From positions 620,001 through 684,000 of the forward strand of contig JAJNNX010000010.1 in assembly GCA_023159155.1 (NCBI GenBank): a DNA stretch of 64,000 bases. The letters run 5' to 3'. The notes below the pieces were generated by a model. That model was not told the origin of the DNA. It made no database searches and saw nothing but the letters and a program-made list of their open reading frames with translations. Source of the DNA: Ustulina deusta. Its lineage: Eukaryota > Ascomycota > Sordariomycetes > Xylariales > Xylariaceae. Each line of letters opens with the position of its first letter. Within the stretch, counting starts at the first letter, position 1. The translations under genes were made by a program, and so were the position numbers. Of this stretch, positions 45,986-57,411 are shown piece by piece.

Positions 45986-47070
45986 GGGGCAAAGCAGGCC
46001 GTGCCAAGAAATTCAAATCCATCGTGTTTAAATAGACCACTGATTCGCAGGTGTCGGCGCATGGAGTTATCCAGTGGTTGTTAAAGTCTTCTAGTAGTAT
46101 CATGGATTGACAGCAATAGCGAAATTAGAGTGAAAGCTCTAATTATTGTCTACCTAGGTAGGTAGGTACTTGGTGGAGGAAGTTACATCAGGCAAGTATT
46201 GGGGCTAGCTACATGGAGGCACCGGCATGTACCTAGCCGTCTTGCCGAGCAAATTTAGGTTGGAACAAGCATTGCCAAGATGCAAATAGACTTGGCAACA
46301 GCCTTTAGTGTAGAGCATCAAAGACGACATGCCATTTCAATGAGCGCTCGAGCCTATTGATGCTCCCAGAAATGGCTCTATATCAGACCTGTGGTTATAA
46401 CCAGTAATGCCCAACGGAACCTGATGCCTGCTGTTATTTTCATGTATCCGTATCTGCGATCGGCTCTTCGCAACTCTCATACCCAAATAAGAAGCCGCAA
46501 GCCTGACGGGTAGATGAGGAGCTGGACCTGTTAACACTCATATCGTTGCCGGCACGTCTGGCTCTTCGGATCTACCAAGTTCAAGGATCTGTCCTACAGC
46601 GGTTTGGCCACATTCGTCAGCAACTGGGAGGAGACGCTAGAGATTCTAGGTTAGGCCATCTCAACTCGTACGATTCAAGAGAGTCTTCACTTGATAACTA
46701 GCCACCAAAATCCCATTCACCACCCTACCTACAATATGAGCTAGGGAACAGCTAGTGGGCTCCCATGCCAGTCGTAGATGTGGAGTATCTTTGCGGCCTC
46801 AAACTTGTTCATTCTCGCCCTAACTTCGCTTAGTACTACCCCCTTCCTGTCTTTGTCTTACTGGAAGCTGATGGACGATTGGGCCAATATCCAACCAATA
46901 GTTGACTCTAGACTAGCATACGTCAAGGGGCGGTGTTTCAACCAGATACCTAGGTTAAAGCCATCCGAGGTACCTATTAGTATGGGACCTCCTGTAAGTA
47001 CGTCATGAGAGGCGTTTCTTTATGCGTTATGTAATGGTATGTGTACACGGAACTCGGCAAGAGGGGAGAT
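45986..47070. other. intergenic, no supported gene
   Basis: Contains TACCTAGGTAGGTAGGTACT at 46151-46170. No protein-like frame. Confidence 0.5.
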
Positions 47071-47080
47071 GTATATATAC
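47071..47080 (+). promoter_or_regulatory. TATA box of the CipC gene
   Basis: GTATATATAC lies 115 bases upstream of ATG 47196 and is followed by a CT-rich stretch and a purine-poor leader, typical of a strongly expressed or stress-inducible fungal gene. Confidence 0.6.
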
Positions 47081-47195
47081 CGGGATAATCCTCTCAACCC
47101 CTCTTCGTCAGCTTAGCTCTTTGATGGAAACATTCAAGTTCTATCGAAACAGAGAAGCATTATCATCATCTTCATAAACACTACAACCATTCAAT

Positions 47196-47987
47196 ATGTT
47201 CGGATTTGGTATGCCAGTTCCCATTTACCAAAGTGTTGTGTTGAAGGAATATCGGAACTCCTCTGTCTCGTTATCACGATGGCGCTAACATGCGTTTGTC
47301 CTGCGTGTAGAGGAATCTCGCCAGAAGCGTGACGAAATCTACGAGGGCGAGCCTCACAAGTCGCACCTCAGCCATGAGCTCGTCGCCGGCGGCGCTGCGT
47401 TCGAGGCTATGAAGCTGTTCGAAGACCGTCAACGACGCGAGGGTATGTGAATCTTTTCTACTCTAGATGAAACGTTCTAAAACATGTACCTCACTACAAC
47501 CCCTCCCCACCATATGCCATATGCCTTCGGCATTTAGAAGTTTCCTATTCCGGTTCACCTCGAATTCTTCAATAACAAAGCCGAAACACACATATCGGCG
47601 AGCACCCCAAATCCCATGCCCGAATCCTGTATACCTCCCGCCCAATAACCTTATGACAACCCACTAACTAGCACCGCGACATCACAGGCAAGGTAGTCAA
47701 CCACTCCCTCGCCAAGGAGGTCCTAGTGGGCCTCGCCGGCGCCGAGGTCGACAAGCTATTCGAGACCAAGGGCCTCGACAGTCTTGACCGCGAGAAGGCC
47801 AAGCACCATGCCAAAAAGCAGGCGGAGCACCTATATGAACAACAGTACGGCCAATACGACGAGTTCGACCCGTAAGTGAAAGTCGCCGCCACTCTTTCCG
47901 TCTGCCACCTCTCGTGACCTAAAACACTGACTTGTGTGGTATGCGTGCAGCAACCGTCACGAGCCTCACCCGTCGATGAGATACTAG
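47196..47987 (+). CDS. cipC: CipC-family small stress protein
   Basis: 121 aa in four exons: 47196-47208 (13 bases), 47311-47442, 47688-47871 and 47951-47987. Member of the CipC family (first found as concanamycin-induced protein in Aspergillus; DUF3759), small hydrophilic cytosolic proteins often abundant in stress and in hyphae. Conserved segments: EESRQKRDEIY, HKSHLSHELVAGGAAFEAMK, LAGAEVDKLFETKG and the C-terminal EHLYEQQYGQY with a HPSMRY end. The first coding exon encodes only MFGF plus one base, so the gene is easily mis-called. A canonical TATA box is 115 bases upstream. The biochemical role is not established. Confidence 0.9.
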
Positions 47988-48649
47988 GGAACTTTTTAGT
48001 GTAGTGAGAGGATAGAATCCCCTGCAGAGAGAATTGAGGCTCGCGCAAATAAGAAAGCCGGATATTTATCGGCCGTAGTCAATAATGTCTTCGTGTGCCT
48101 GTGTGTGCGAATTGTTGTCTGTGAATTGTAGAGTCTATCTTAGGACTCCACGTAGTCCCTACAAATATTTGTCCCGATTTTTTGTAAAAGCAGAGATTCG
48201 ACTAGCCTTGAGGTAAAGACCACAAATTGTGCTCTTTGACAACATGACCATCATTTCCATCGCTATCCTAGGCTCGAAAACACCAGTTTTCGTGTTTACT
48301 TTCGCTAAGGAGACTTGCTGGCCAGTCGGGGCCACACGAGAGAATGATTCTGGTCTATCCTCTATATGATGCGAGAGCAACACCCAAGCTTTTCAAAGTG
48401 CCATATCCATTGTGGAAGAAGCCGTTGCGAAGCCATCGAAGAACCGCCTTGCCATGCACATTCGCAGATTGGTATTCCCGATAAGCCGCCAGAATTTGTC
48501 GCCATTTTACCCCAAACGCCACGAAATGTCGAATAAATTGCTGGTCGCCGTGACCGAAACTGCCTCATCTGTCCTGTTCTTCTTCCCCAGGAGCCGGCTC
48601 AAACGGCCAAAAATAAAATGTCTGTGTTGTATACCCCGATGCACTCCGC
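47988..48649. other. convergent 3' spacer
   Basis: Between the CipC and SmD3 genes, holding both 3' UTRs. No coding signal. Confidence 0.5.
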
Positions 48650-49162
48650 TTATCTTCCACCGCGACCGCTGGCCCTCGCACGGCTGACGGTCGCACGTCC
48701 TCTAGCCAGACCGACACCGCGACCTCGGGCATTGCGACTTCGGAACATTGGGGCGTTTCTGCGGGAGAGTATAGACGTCAGTCACGCACCACGGCATCTC
48801 TAGGGACTAGATAAACGGAGTTGGACGAACTTTAACATATCTGGTACAATGAAGAACCGAACGTGGCTGCCGCGGATGTAGACTTGGTCTAGATGGCTGA
48901 CTCGACCGTCACGCGCCGTTACGGTGATGTCCTTGAGTTGTACGTTCATGTTGTCCTCGGCTGTGCAGGCTTAGTTAGCAGAAGGTCGGAATGATAGCCG
49001 GTAAAATATGCATTTAAATAAAATCACACGCATGGAGGAATGGATATTCCTACCCTCGAGCAGTTTGCCACGGTATGTCTGGCCAGACGTGATCTCGAGC
49101 GTGACGATGTGGCCTTGCGCCTCGTTCAGGAGTTTGATTGGGATGCCGATTGTGGACGTCAT
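48650..49162 (-). CDS. SMD3: small nuclear ribonucleoprotein Sm D3
   Basis: Core spliceosomal Sm protein that sits in the heptameric ring on U1, U2, U4 and U5 snRNAs. 115 aa, exons on the minus strand 49162-49054, 48960-48831 and 48758-48650. The Sm1 motif is [26 protein letters not shown] read across intron 1 ([14 protein letters not shown], then EDNMNVQ), and Sm2 is [18 protein letters not shown]. The tail is Arg/Gly-rich ([13 protein letters not shown] and SGRGGR) and is a target for symmetric arginine dimethylation in this family. Length and intron phases fit SmD3. The start is the only ATG that gives the conserved [15 protein letters not shown]. Confidence 0.96.
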
Positions 49163-50567
49163 GATGACTGTGGGAGTCGCACGCTTCTATAAGAGGTCGA
49201 GATTGGGAAAATACGTGTGTGGTTGGAGGCGTAGGAGTTCGTGGGTTCGGTGCCAGTGAGGCTATCGAGTGCTGGATGTGGTGATGGGAGCTTTGCTTGC
49301 GATAAACAATTTGGATATCCAACAGCGGATACTTCTGGGCAGACTTCCCACTCTGCCTAGGTCCCTTAGCTCTAGGGCTCCAACTGCTGGGCACTGTTAG
49401 CAAGCTTGAGTGGGGAAATGAAATTCTGTTACCACCTGTCATGCAGATGGCGCCACCTGAGCACTATACATGCTCCATCACACATGCCGTCCTAGTTAGA
49501 GCCTGCAATCACTACCAACCTATAACAGTTGCAAGAAGCTTTATAACGGGAATGACTACCTAGCAAGGCTGAATATCAAGTCAATAACATTGGGAGTTAT
49601 AGATTATACCCGTTACGCTTCGAGGTGCAAACCAAGATGGCTACAGGCTGCGCCAAAAATCCTTCTCTATATCATCATGCCTTAGGTACCTGGTAACATC
49701 AACTATCTAACTCCAATTATCGTACCTTAGGATACACATGCCCAGTCCGTTCGGCTCTCAATAGTATCCTCGGTCACTACCTCATAGCTAAGAGATGACG
49801 ACACAAGATTTGCTGAAGTTTATCGACGAGAAGTGCACAACGCAGTGTGCTCGGTCCGGTACATCTACCCGACTGTTGACACCATTTCCCGAAGATGCTT
49901 GAACTCAGAGAGAGCGATCTTGTTGTGCTCCTTTTGAATGTGGTCACTGATGACACTTTCCCAGGGGCAAATTTTGGCCAAACATAACGCAAAATGCATG
50001 CGCTTTGATAGCTCTATAGGTTTAAGACAGTCGAAGTGATATATTGCTTTACGAAATGCCAATTATTGTCAACGAGACAGCGGGGGAGACTATAGTCGAC
50101 CACCAAAATTACCGTGCTATCTACTAGGTAGCACGATCCGTAACATTAAAGTGTGCCTACCTATTGTGAAGGCTAGTCGAAGGGTAGACATAGGTTAGCA
50201 AGTCGAAACTACTCACACCCGCCCGGAAGTTTGTTCTTAGAGACCTTTTGTAGGTACCTACCGAGATCGGGATACCTATGCAAATGGCGAAATACCATCA
50301 TATCCGGTATTGGTCTAACAGCAAAATGCATGTGTCAGGTACTAGGACCCTTGTTGGAACCCCTCCAAAATCATCATCGGATAGTGCCCCTCCATTGACT
50401 TTATCGTCACATCCCAGCGTGCAGTTGCAAGTTGACAAATTGCCGTTGTGACTCACCTCCAATCCCTCTGGTAACGCTTTAGCACATTGGGGACCCGGGA
50501 TTCCTCAGAATTCCTCAGACCTCTTGTCTCCTCGTACTCCTACTTGGGCAGTCTCCCGCTCGTAAAC
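49163..50567. other. divergent intergenic region
   Basis: 1.4 kb upstream of SmD3 and tryptophanyl-tRNA synthetase. No supported gene. Short AGGTACCT-type motifs occur near 49683-49693 and 50253-50263. Confidence 0.5.
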
Positions 50568-52341
50568 ATGGCCTCTCAACCAGAGGCGCCCGCCGCCGAA
50601 GTCCCATCTGTCGCGGACCTAGACGCCGCGAACCCGCCATCGACTAAGCAGAATGTCGACCCGTGGAATGTTTCCGGCGAAATAGGTGAAGATGGCAAGG
50701 TGAAAGCGATCGACTACAAGAGGCTGGTGGAAGAATTCGGCACCAAGCTTATAGACCAAGCAATCCTAGACCGGTTCGAGCAAGTCACCGGCCACAAGCC
50801 TCATAGGTTCCTGAGACGCCAGATTGTCTTCAGCCAGAGAGATTTGGAGGTTATTCTTGATCGCTATGAGAAGGTATAGCATGACGCTCATATGCTAGCT
50901 CCTGTTCTCGTCTAACTGCGCGTCCAGGGAGAGCCCTTCTTCTTATACACCGGTCGTGGCCCCAGTAGCGATTCGATGCACATCGGTCATACGCAGATCT
51001 TTGACTTCTGCAAGTCAGTACTTGATCCAACGCCTGTATGTGCTGGGGTGCGGAGCTAACAACAGCTCCGTAGATGGCTACAGGACGTCTTTGACGTTCC
51101 TCTCATTATTATGCTCACAGATGGTATGTAGCTCATCTAGTCGTTTTATCCCCGCCTCATAAACTGACCAAGAGCCATAATAGATGAGAAGTTCTTATTT
51201 TCCGAAAAGCGCACGGTCGATGAGGTCATTGGCTACGCACGCGACAACTGCAAGGACATCATTGCGATAGGCTTTGACCCAGACAAAACATTTATCTTCT
51301 CCGATTACGAGTACATGGGCGGCGCGTTCTACAAAAACGTCACGAGGTTCAGCAAACTTGTGACCTATAATGTAGCTAAGGCTGTATTCGGTTTCAACGA
51401 AAGGTGCGCACTCAACTTCTTTAGAGGAAACTAATCGACTACTGGTTTCCCAGAATGTTACATATTGACTAATTCAACCGCAGCTCCAACATCGGCAAGA
51501 TCCACTTCGCTAGTATCCAAGGTAGCACATCGTTTGCCACATCGTTTCCTCACATATTTGGTGACAACGAGAAAGAGACGGCCAAGATCCCATGTTTGAT
51601 CCCATGCGCCATCGATCAGGACCCTTATTTCCGATTGACCCGAGACTGTGCAACGCGGTTAAAGTACGCCAAGCCGTCCTTGATTCATTCTCGTTTCCTA
51701 GATGCGCTACAAGGCCCAGGCTCGAAGATGTCTGCGAGTATCGATACTTCTGCCATCTTCATGAAAGATACCCCCAACCAGATCAAAAACAAAGTCAACA
51801 AACATGCTTTCTCAGGTGGACGAGAAACAGCAGAGGAACAGCGGGAATTGGGCGGCAACCCGGACGTCGATGTTGCTTACCAGTATTTACAGTTCTTCAT
51901 GGAGGATGATGAGGTATGATTCTTCTGGTCTGCTGTATGAGCTTGATACTAATGAATAACGAATAGACATTAGCCAAGCTCGGTCAGGATTATAGAGAAG
52001 GCAAGCTGTTGACTGGAGAGGTTGGTGTCCTCGTCCCGTCAAACTATGTGTCTCTCCTAACAGCCTTATAGCTCAAAGCAATATGCATCAAACATCTCCA
52101 GGAATATGTAGCAAGCTTCCAAGAACGCAGAACTAAAGCAACAGATGATGTGGTCAAACATTTCATGTCAGTTCGGCCCCTGAAGTGGGGAGGGAATCCT
52201 AGAGTAGAGAGAATCGTACCGATCTTGGACACCCAAGCAGAAGGTGTTGGTGATGGAAAACTCTCAAAGAACCAACTCAAGAAATTAGAGAAAGAGAAAC
52301 AAATAGCCGCGAGGAAAGCTGCGAAAGCCGACGGAAAATAG
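50568..52341 (+). CDS. WRS1: cytosolic tryptophanyl-tRNA synthetase
   Basis: Class I synthetase that charges tRNA-Trp in the cytosol. 471 aa in seven exons: 50568-50873, 50928-51013, 51074-51123, 51184-51403, 51484-51913, 51967-52020 and 52072-52341. The eukaryotic N-terminal helical region ends at about residue 100. HIGH is at 120-123 within [16 protein letters not shown] is at 302-306 (GSKMSAS). [15 protein letters not shown] and [19 protein letters not shown] are characteristic. The C-terminus is Lys-rich. The tail sequence ends [12 protein letters not shown], typical of fungal Wrs1. The last intron has a GTTGGT donor (52021), like intron 1 of the M18 gene. Confidence 0.96.
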
Positions 52342-53769
52342 GCAGCCTAAGCGTAATTGACATCTCTCGAGATAGACCAAAAAGAACATTTAACCAGGTG
52401 CAATCCAATTGAACATTGTGGCGACAATACTACGGACTACAGAGCTACGATAATAATGTCACTAATGAGACATTGTATTCTAACTTGCGGCGGTATGCCT
52501 CATATCACTTCCTTGGTTTATTTCAAAATGGCTTATGTTCGTTTCCCTCCCCCCCCCCCCCCCACCTTTGGATTGGTTAAATCACACCGTTTCTATTGCT
52601 AACGAAGAATATAACCAACGAGAAACAAGGTACGAGTAGCGAACGTTTTCAAATTAAGTATATGATAATATCATCAGTATCCCCTTAGAAGTCGTTCTTT
52701 TCCCCACTGTTCCTCTCTTTCCCTAGGTAGGTAAAGTAAACCAAACGAAAAGAGCATCACAACAAAACCCCTTGTAGTAAAGGCGGCCCAAAACGAAATC
52801 CTACAGCCGGCCATTAAGTAATATTATTGTTGAATTTGTGAGAATGGACCGCCACGGATGAATCCTGCCAGCGCTGACATCGAGACCAACGCCAGTAGCA
52901 TTCCCTTCCGCCCTCCCTAGTCGCCTGGTGCTATCACTAGGTCCCCGCTATCAAGTTAGTTAGTCGGTTCTCCTCGACACAATCCTCACAACCTTTAGGA
53001 TAAGAGGGGCCTTGTGCGTGGCATCACGGCCATATTTCACATTAACCACGGACAACAAGGATCTCAGGAACAAGCGAATAGTCCCTTGCCATTAACATTG
53101 ACAGCCAGCCGAGTTTCGCCTTACAGTTTTCAAGACGATCTGGACTGACATCGCCAAGTTACTTCCTGGCTATTGTTGGATGTCAAGGACACCTAGAGAG
53201 AAGCCTAGTCCGGGTAAAGAGTAGGTAAGCATCTCGCAAACTGAATATCGCCTGTGCAGAATAGGACTCTACATTGAGATATTGGAAGCCTCAACGTCTT
53301 GATCAAAATGAGTGGAAATTAGAATAGAAGGGTCCCTACCAAACCCTATTAAGTACGCATACAGTAATTGGCCCGTTTATCAGGACTTATTTATAGAAGG
53401 TGAGCGATGATTGGATATTAGCTGGGGACTGCCAAGAGCTAGGTATTGGACGATGAAGATTGTTGTAGTGCATATCCATTTGCAGACAAGCAAGTTTGCG
53501 GCCAGTGTGCTGTATTTGACTACTCCGTCAAGGTGTTGATTCACAACAACAGACTACATGGCCTGCAGACACACCTATCAAACTAACTATGCAGTCGAGG
53601 TTTTATCGGCACTGCTACGTAAGAGTGATTCGGAAAAGAAACTCCTCCGTAGGGCCTGAGTTCAGTAGCTATCAGGGAAGAAGCCTAGCCAAATTTCAGC
53701 AAACTGTATACATCTTCAGCTCTTATCCCGTAGCTGACAACAATGCCAAACACCTGTGTTCGCCAATTT
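52342..53769. other. convergent 3' spacer, no gene
   Basis: 1.4 kb between the synthetase and the rhodopsin-like gene. Contains a C15 run and no protein-like frame. Confidence 0.5.
52549..52563 (+). repeat. 15-base poly-C tract
   Basis: Uninterrupted C15 about 210 bases after the tryptophanyl-tRNA synthetase stop, in CT-rich context. Confidence 0.9.
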
Positions 53770-55338
53770 TCACACCCACAACTTTGTTATGCGACGTAAA
53801 TCAAGCGGGTTTTTACTCGACTCCGACGAGCAAACGACCTTGTTGCAAGAAGAAGTGCAGCAACTTTCAGGCGATGATGGTGTGGCTGTTATCGTGGGTG
53901 TTGTAGGTCTCAGCAGTGTCGTGTCAGTCTTCTCCGAGGTACTCTTACCCTCCATGGCCGAGTCTCCTGGGGATTCGCTTAATGGTAGGACAGGGGGGTC
54001 TGGTCGGCTCTTGCGTCGATTCAGAATCCAGTTAAAAGCCGAGGTATTTTTCTGCCATTGAATCACATCCAGGAAGGTCTTGCGGAGAATAGGCATGCAA
54101 GCAGCCACGATCGAGAAACCGGGCTCAAAGAAATTGAACAGAAAACCTCCCACGGCGTAGACTAATAGCTATGTTAGAAATCTGCCATGATAAGTATTGG
54201 GATAGGCCGCATGGCTGCATGGGCAACAATATCTCACGTGGTTGATGCTCAAATGTTTGGCTGGCGAGGTTGACTAAGACCGACAGTCTCACTAGACCCG
54301 AAGCGAGGGATCTGAAGTAGAGTCAGATTAGTATTGTTCTCCAAGGACGAGATGAAAATACTCACGCGCAACCAAAGCTCATTGCAATACCCAAGCCAAT
54401 CTTCTCGAATCGTTTGAGCTCAAGAGACCGCACGATCTTCCAAGGCAAAATCGTGAAGTACGCATCCAGAGTACAGGAAAGGACTATCAATTGTAAGCGC
54501 TTATCAATTTGATTTCCGTCACGTGGTTAGAAGGCATACTTTGAACCGCGAGCCGAAGAGATGTAATAGATTCAAAGCTGAGACATCCTTCTGTTGTCGT
54601 GGTCTGCGTTCGAAAGGGCTCGGGCGGACCATAGCAATCTTGGACCCAGAAACTCCATGCTTGGACGATGAACAGGATATCGATGACGAAAATGGATAGC
54701 CCAAGACCACTCTTCCACCATCCTGTTGTCAGTCGCATGAAAGTGATTGCTAAAGACGTCTTGCTGAAAGCCAAGGAGAGAGAGTTGAAAAACCCCATTA
54801 GGCTACCTGCCACTATCATGTCAAGTTAGTAATCCTTACTCGATGAGTAGGCGCGAACAACCCGATATCTCCGAAGCACTGGATCGTTAAGTAGTCTTTC
54901 GAACAGGGAGAAAGGGAGGTAGAGACGTCGTGATGAGCCGAGGGGGGGCACTCACAAACCATGCCAGCTGATGCGGTGGTGGTCACATTAGGCAGGAGCT
55001 TGTATGGAATCCAGAACCAAATCGCAACCCCATTGCCAATTAGGCAAAGCTGCCAAATGAGATCATTAGTCAATGTTTTTATTTAGAGACATGATGTCTT
55101 CTCTGGGGTAAAACAAAGATCCTACCAGACTGGCCATCAGGAAGTAGTCATCTGACCACACACGACGGCGTCCTCGAGCGAGATGGTAATAGATGCGGAG
55201 TGTCACCAGAAAAGAGGCCAATCCGATAACAATCCAAACCGCCGATTGGATTTTGCCGGTGACTCCGTGCTTGCTATGTGGTGTCTCGACATCTGGCGCT
55301 ACCCAGGGCTGCGTGTTTGTGGTCCAGTTCCAGCTCAT
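53770..55338 (-). CDS. fungal rhodopsin-like seven-helix membrane protein (PTH11/SAT4-related)
   Basis: 387 aa in six exons on the minus strand: 55338-55126, 55049-54956, 54812-54540, 54483-54366, 54311-54238 and 54161-53770. Seven hydrophobic segments follow the N-terminal MSWNWTTN, matching the fungal rhodopsin-like integral membrane family (Pfam fungal rhodopsin domain; relatives of the PTH11 and SAT4 families). Marks: W-rich extracellular loops (WVAPDVE), RVWSDDYFLMAS after the first cytosolic loop, FMRLTTGWW, SCTLDAYFTILPW (helix 5), SFGCASLASGLVRL (helix 6), then a long Ser/Thr-rich cytosolic tail (LPLSESPGDSAMEG). There is no CFEM domain, which separates it from classic PTH11. Ligand and signalling role are unknown. 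Splice phases agree throughout. Confidence 0.82.
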
Positions 55339-57411
55339 CCTGACTGCGGTAATATAGGCTAGAGTGATGCAGAGTTGGAACCAAGTGCCCCTTGGAGGTG
55401 CGGCTGTGCCTAGCTTGGGCAATAAAGACAGTAAAGGATTTTAGCGAAAACCCTGCATGTAGTGTTGTGCGTAGGAAGAAAACAAGAAAAGAAGCGTGTG
55501 TTCTACAGAGATCAATCACACGGAAGAGGTGGGGTCCCAGAGAGTGAGTGAATACTGAGGAAATTCAATGGGACCGAGAAGAGGTCGAGTATCTACCCAC
55601 CTACTACATTACCTACTGTGTAGGTAGGTACGTACCACCGAAGGCACTAGAATCCCAAGATGCGTTGTGTCTTCTAACTAGAGGGGCAAGACAGTAAAGC
55701 ATAATGTTTATTTTTTGTTTATATCTAATTTAGACCTGTACTATCACTTAGTCGCCAACATGAATTTGTCTGCAGCTAACACGGCACCAGCTACCTGTGT
55801 TCTTCGAGCCACAGGCAGTGTGGCTGTTTAGATAAAAACAGTACATAATCTACGTGACAAGAGGAATGATGTTCGGCAAAGAAAAGCAGAGAAGAAATCA
55901 TGAATGTAGCTAACCTGTATAAGCTGCTTGCCTAATATGGCAGGATAGGGACATAGGTCATAATCTCATCATTTTCAAGGACGATTCTTATATGTATATA
56001 CCAAGCATTACAATTATGAGACTCGGCTGTGGTTCACTGAAGAAGCTAAATTAATTCACCAGAACAATTGTCTGCCTTACAAAATTGTATGGAAACCCAC
56101 TCCACATTATTCCCCCGACCTCAATTAGATAACTTCAGTTCAATTTGCCCGTTCTGTACCTAGTGTACCTAGCTACGGAGGCATATAGAGTAGCTTGTAT
56201 GGATGGCATCTAATATATATATATATATATTTAAGTACCTTTTGACATATTTACAGGTATGGCGGCTAGGTTTTTAAACTTGGCGTATGTACCTCTCCTA
56301 GGAGGTTGTTGCCGAGGGCTCGAAGGCCTGAGCCTACTCATGTCCATAAAAAGTGAAAGCTAGAAGGCCGTATAAAGCTAGAATAAGAAAGAGGGAGATG
56401 ACAACAGCGTAAACTAGTTAATACTGCTATAATAGTGCATCCGAATATTTATTGAAGAAGTTCCGGCTGGATGTTTTTTCCATTACGGGGTAATGAAGCA
56501 GAAAACGTAACGGCATGGTTGGAATAACCCTACGAAAGATCGAAAGATCGAGATCCAGGAAGAGTATTTTGCAATAGTTTTCGGATGGTATGAACCGCTG
56601 CTGCGTGACCCTTATACCTAGTAGACATCCGAAGTACAAAGTACCGTGAACCCTCAAATATCATGTTGATCATGACTCCAAATCCTCTGCGCTGTCAGCA
56701 GGTAGTAGGTTTGAAGCCTGAGTAGGTAGGTACCTAGTAGTAGACACCTAGATCTGTGGTATAAATGGGAGTACATCTTCGTGCAGCATGAAGTCCACTA
56801 GGGAGCCGTTCTTGAAAATACTTATAGTGCTAATGGAGGTGATACCCTGGTACAAGCATTCTCATCCATGATAAGCAACATCCAGGTGGGCAACTGACTC
56901 CGCAAAAAATTATTCTGTCAGTGCAGTAGGTGTAGTAAATATGAAGTTCGCGTGCTTTTGAACATCTCTGTAGATTTCTTTCAGCATACCGGGGTCCGGC
57001 ACCTAGCCTACCTAGGCAGGCAACTCCAGGTAATGGGCCATTAATGATTTAGGTACCTAGGTACCTGCTAAGACTCGCTTAATGTGCTTTATTGTTGCAA
57101 CTTGGGCTTCATGGGTATTCTGGTACAAGTACCTATCTAAGGAATGAGCGAAGTGGTTTTAACCTACCGGGAGTCGTAGGTACCTTCTCAACAATAATGA
57201 CAAAGGTTATGGTAGGAAGGATGGAGTTGTGGCTGAGGCGCACTGTCCTAAAATGGCTCTAGTACCACGATACCCGATAAGGTTAGATCTAAAACTTTAA
57301 ACTGCATCATATGACTCCGTGTTCAAGTCGCGTTCTTTGTCCAAGGATTTAGCGAAAAGAACCCATTGTACCCGCGTTAATTACTTTTTTCTTCATCTCT
57401 CGGTATGCGAC
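55339..57411. other. 2-kb divergent intergenic region
   Basis: Between the rhodopsin-like gene and the checkpoint mediator. AGGTAGGTACCTA clusters occur at 55621-55636, 56721-56740 and 57000-57068, and a TA repeat at 56213-56230. No gene supported. Confidence 0.6.
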
